6,055 nucleotides of DNA from Dehalococcoidia bacterium (GTDB lineage: Bacteria > Chloroflexota > Dehalococcoidia > Dehalococcoidales > JAUWYK01): contig JAUWYK010000089.1 in assembly GCA_030615865.1 (NCBI GenBank), forward strand, positions 1 through 6,055, written 5' to 3'. Made by a program: the position numbers and the translations under genes. Below the pieces are notes generated by a model. That model worked only from the letters and a program-made list of their open reading frames with translations. It had not been told where the DNA came from and ran no database searches. Shown here piece by piece: positions 5,448 to 6,055 of the stretch (the stretch's first letter is position 1; every line of letters begins with the position of its first letter).

Positions 5448-5650
5448 TATAGCTTGTTGTTTTTGATACGGTTTGATTCGATGAAGTGCGTAAAGTCTCT
5501 GGGTGTAATACGGTAGTTTCGACCTAGACGTATGGCGTCAAGCTTCCCCTGTCGGATGTAGCTGTATATGGTTAGAACATGAACTTGAAGGATCCCAGCT
5601 ACCTGTTCCGGAGTTAGTAAGTTGTTGTTAGTTTCAGTTTGGTGCCTCAC
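5447..5650 (-). CDS. MerR/excisionase-type HTH DNA-binding protein (HTH_17-like)
   Basis: A 67-residue protein that is almost entirely one helix-turn-helix domain. LLTPEQVAGILQV (11-23) is helix 1 and the turn, LTIYSYIRQGKLDAIRLG (26-43) the recognition helix and start of the wing, and RNYRITPRDFTHFIES (44-59) the strand and last helix. This is the classic layout of the excisionase/MerR-like HTH_17 family. The family occurs both in phage excisionases and as small chromosomal regulators. No integrase or att site is nearby, and it leads an operon with a ketoacyl synthase, so a local regulator is more likely. The start is GTG at 5650: no ATG exists in the frame, and TAA closes it 24 bp upstream. 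The best SD (GAAGGG, 5668-5663) is 12 nt away, longer than usual. It may bind the palindrome at 5735-5765. Confidence 0.85.
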   Translation of the reverse strand: MRHQTETNNNLLTPEQVAGILQVHVLTIYSYIRQGKLDAIRLGRNYRITPRDFTHFIESNRIKNNKL

Positions 5651-5683
5651 AGCTTGGTTTTGCCCTTCTATGTTTTAGTCCAG

Positions 5684-5714
5684 TTGACTGTAATCGGATT
5701 AGTTCTAACATAAT
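5684..5714 (+). promoter_or_regulatory. Candidate promoter of the GH3-family gene
   Basis: TTGACT (5684-5689) is followed at 16 nt by TAACAT (5706-5711) or at 19 nt by CATAAT (5709-5714). The start would be near 5720, giving a structured leader of about 115 nt. On the opposite strand TTCACA (5730-5725), 17 nt and TAGAAC (5707-5702) is a weaker candidate for the HTH-synthase operon, so the two promoters would overlap. Confidence 0.4.
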
Positions 5715-5734
5715 ACAGTGTTATTGTGAAGGTT

Positions 5735-5765
5735 TTATGTACTAGAACTATGTTCTAGTACATAA
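5735..5765. promoter_or_regulatory. 31-bp palindrome, probable operator
   Basis: Perfect 14-bp arms, TTATGTACTAGAAC (5735-5748) and GTTCTAGTACATAA (5752-5765), are separated by TAT. It lies in the divergent region between the HTH-synthase operon and the GH3 gene. A related half site, GTTCTAACATAA, occurs at 5702-5713, exactly 50 bp upstream of the right arm. Its length and symmetry suit a dimeric repressor such as a TetR- or MerR-type protein. The spacing GAAC-N3-GTTC is not the Gram-positive LexA pattern (N4). Confidence 0.75.
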
Positions 5766-5766
5766 T

Positions 5767-5829
5767 CACTTCCCAAGCTAGCCAAGGCGTGTCATAGTCT
5801 TTTTAGCTAATAAGTTAGCTTGGGAAGTG
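5767..5829. promoter_or_regulatory. 14-bp inverted repeat covering the GH3 ribosome binding site
   Basis: CACTTCCCAAGCTA (5767-5780) is perfectly complementary to TAGCTTGGGAAGTG (5816-5829), with 35 nt between. The right arm contains GGGAAG (5822-5827), the likely SD for the ATG at 5834. In RNA this stem would hide the SD. A smaller competing hairpin, AGCTAA (5805-5810) with TTAGCT (5815-5820) and loop TAAG, would use part of the same arm. Five T residues (5800-5804) lie in the loop of the long structure. Confidence 0.7.
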
Positions 5830-5833
5830 TGAC

Positions 5834-6055
5834 ATGCCAAAGGTAGTCGAGCTTTTGCAACAGGGCAGAGATGAAGAGCTATGGCAGATGTGCTGCGGCT
5901 TTCTCAACCTCAGTCTGGAGCAGTTTATGACCATCCAGAAACGGCTACTAATGGAGCAAATGGAGTTGCTCAACCGCTGTGCTCTGGGCAAGAAGCTCAT
6001 GAATGGGGCAAGGCCAGAGACCGTAGAGGAGTTTAGACAGCGGGTGCCGCTAACC
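5834..6055 (+). CDS. GH3-family (auxin-responsive GH3-like) protein, 5' part only
   Basis: The first 74 codons are present and the gene runs off the window. The start is ATG 5834, with GGGAAG 6 nt upstream and an in-frame TAG at 5816-5818. Residues 12-40 form helices. ELLNRCALGKKLMNGARPE (45-63) and then EEFRQRVPLT (65-74) match the N-terminus of GH3 proteins, where a leading helical region precedes a G-x-x-h...S/T-x-E-x-F/Y-R-x-x-V-P-L sequence. GH3 enzymes are adenylate-forming acyl-acid amido synthetases in plants; bacterial members are mostly uncharacterised. The catalytic ATP motifs lie outside the window, so activity cannot be judged. It is divergent from a ketoacyl synthase, hinting at an acyl-chain modification locus (inference). 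Confidence 0.75.
   Translation, partial: MPKVVELLQQGRDEELWQMCCGFLNLSLEQFMTIQKRLLMEQMELLNRCALGKKLMNGARPETVEEFRQRVPLT

Noticed and set aside
5447..5650. Phage excisionase marking an integrated element
   Set aside because: The domain fits, but there is no integrase, attachment repeat or phage gene, and the gene is coupled to a ketoacyl synthase.
5735..5765. LexA (SOS) box
   Set aside because: The Gram-positive LexA box has GAAC-N4-GTTC. Here the spacer is 3 nt and the arms extend to 14 bp, unlike a LexA site.
5767..5829. Terminal inverted repeats of a small mobile element
   Set aside because: Only 35 bp lie between the arms, no target-site duplication is visible, and the right arm is explained by the GH3 ribosome binding site.
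5815..6000. 61-codon minus-strand ORF at the right end
   Set aside because: It lies opposite the GH3 coding sequence, which has family-like residues, an SD and a sound start. The reverse ORF shows no recognisable features.

Overview
The window looks like chromosomal DNA from a bacterium of moderate GC, most likely a Chloroflexota lineage close to Dehalococcoidia. That placement is an inference from gene content: a TackOD1-type zinc-ribbon protein, an archaeal-style winged-helix regulator, a GH3-family protein beside a ketoacyl synthase, and a GSPII_E-less type IV pilin/prepilin peptidase pair. No rRNA, tRNA, transposase, integrase or CRISPR array is visible.

Layout from left to right. Positions 1-183 carry two back-to-back perfect hairpins of a type that looks like a dispersed repeat, then a terminator-like structure for the pilin. 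A type IV prepilin (608-225, minus) follows, with its promoter region (609-812), which contains three successive sets of short direct repeats. Next is a 461-residue protein (2198-813, minus; TTG start) with an N-terminal multi-zinc-ribbon TackOD1-like part and two C-terminal copies of a nuclease-fold-like domain. A promoter region with overlapping opposed -10 elements separates it from a rightward prepilin peptidase gene (2374-3147), the enzyme expected to process the pilin.

A small winged-helix regulator (3241-3522) has its own near-consensus promoter and a clear intrinsic terminator. A ribbon-helix-helix-like protein (3615-3941) comes next. Positions 3942-4180 have no convincing gene, but hold a promoter-like sequence and a possible 23-codon ORF antisense to the end of the next gene.

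On the right, a MerR/excisionase-type HTH protein and a FabF-like ketoacyl synthase form a two-gene minus-strand operon (5650-4181). It diverges from the start of a GH3-family gene (5834 to the window edge). The 183-bp divergent region holds a 31-bp near-perfect palindrome and a second perfect 14-bp inverted repeat, one arm of which covers the GH3 ribosome binding site. This suggests a regulated acyl-chain or acyl-conjugation locus under operator and possibly RNA-leader control.

The items most worth following up are this divergent control region, the duplicated nuclease-like TackOD1 protein with its signs of gene conversion, and the symmetrical promoter at 2220-2270.
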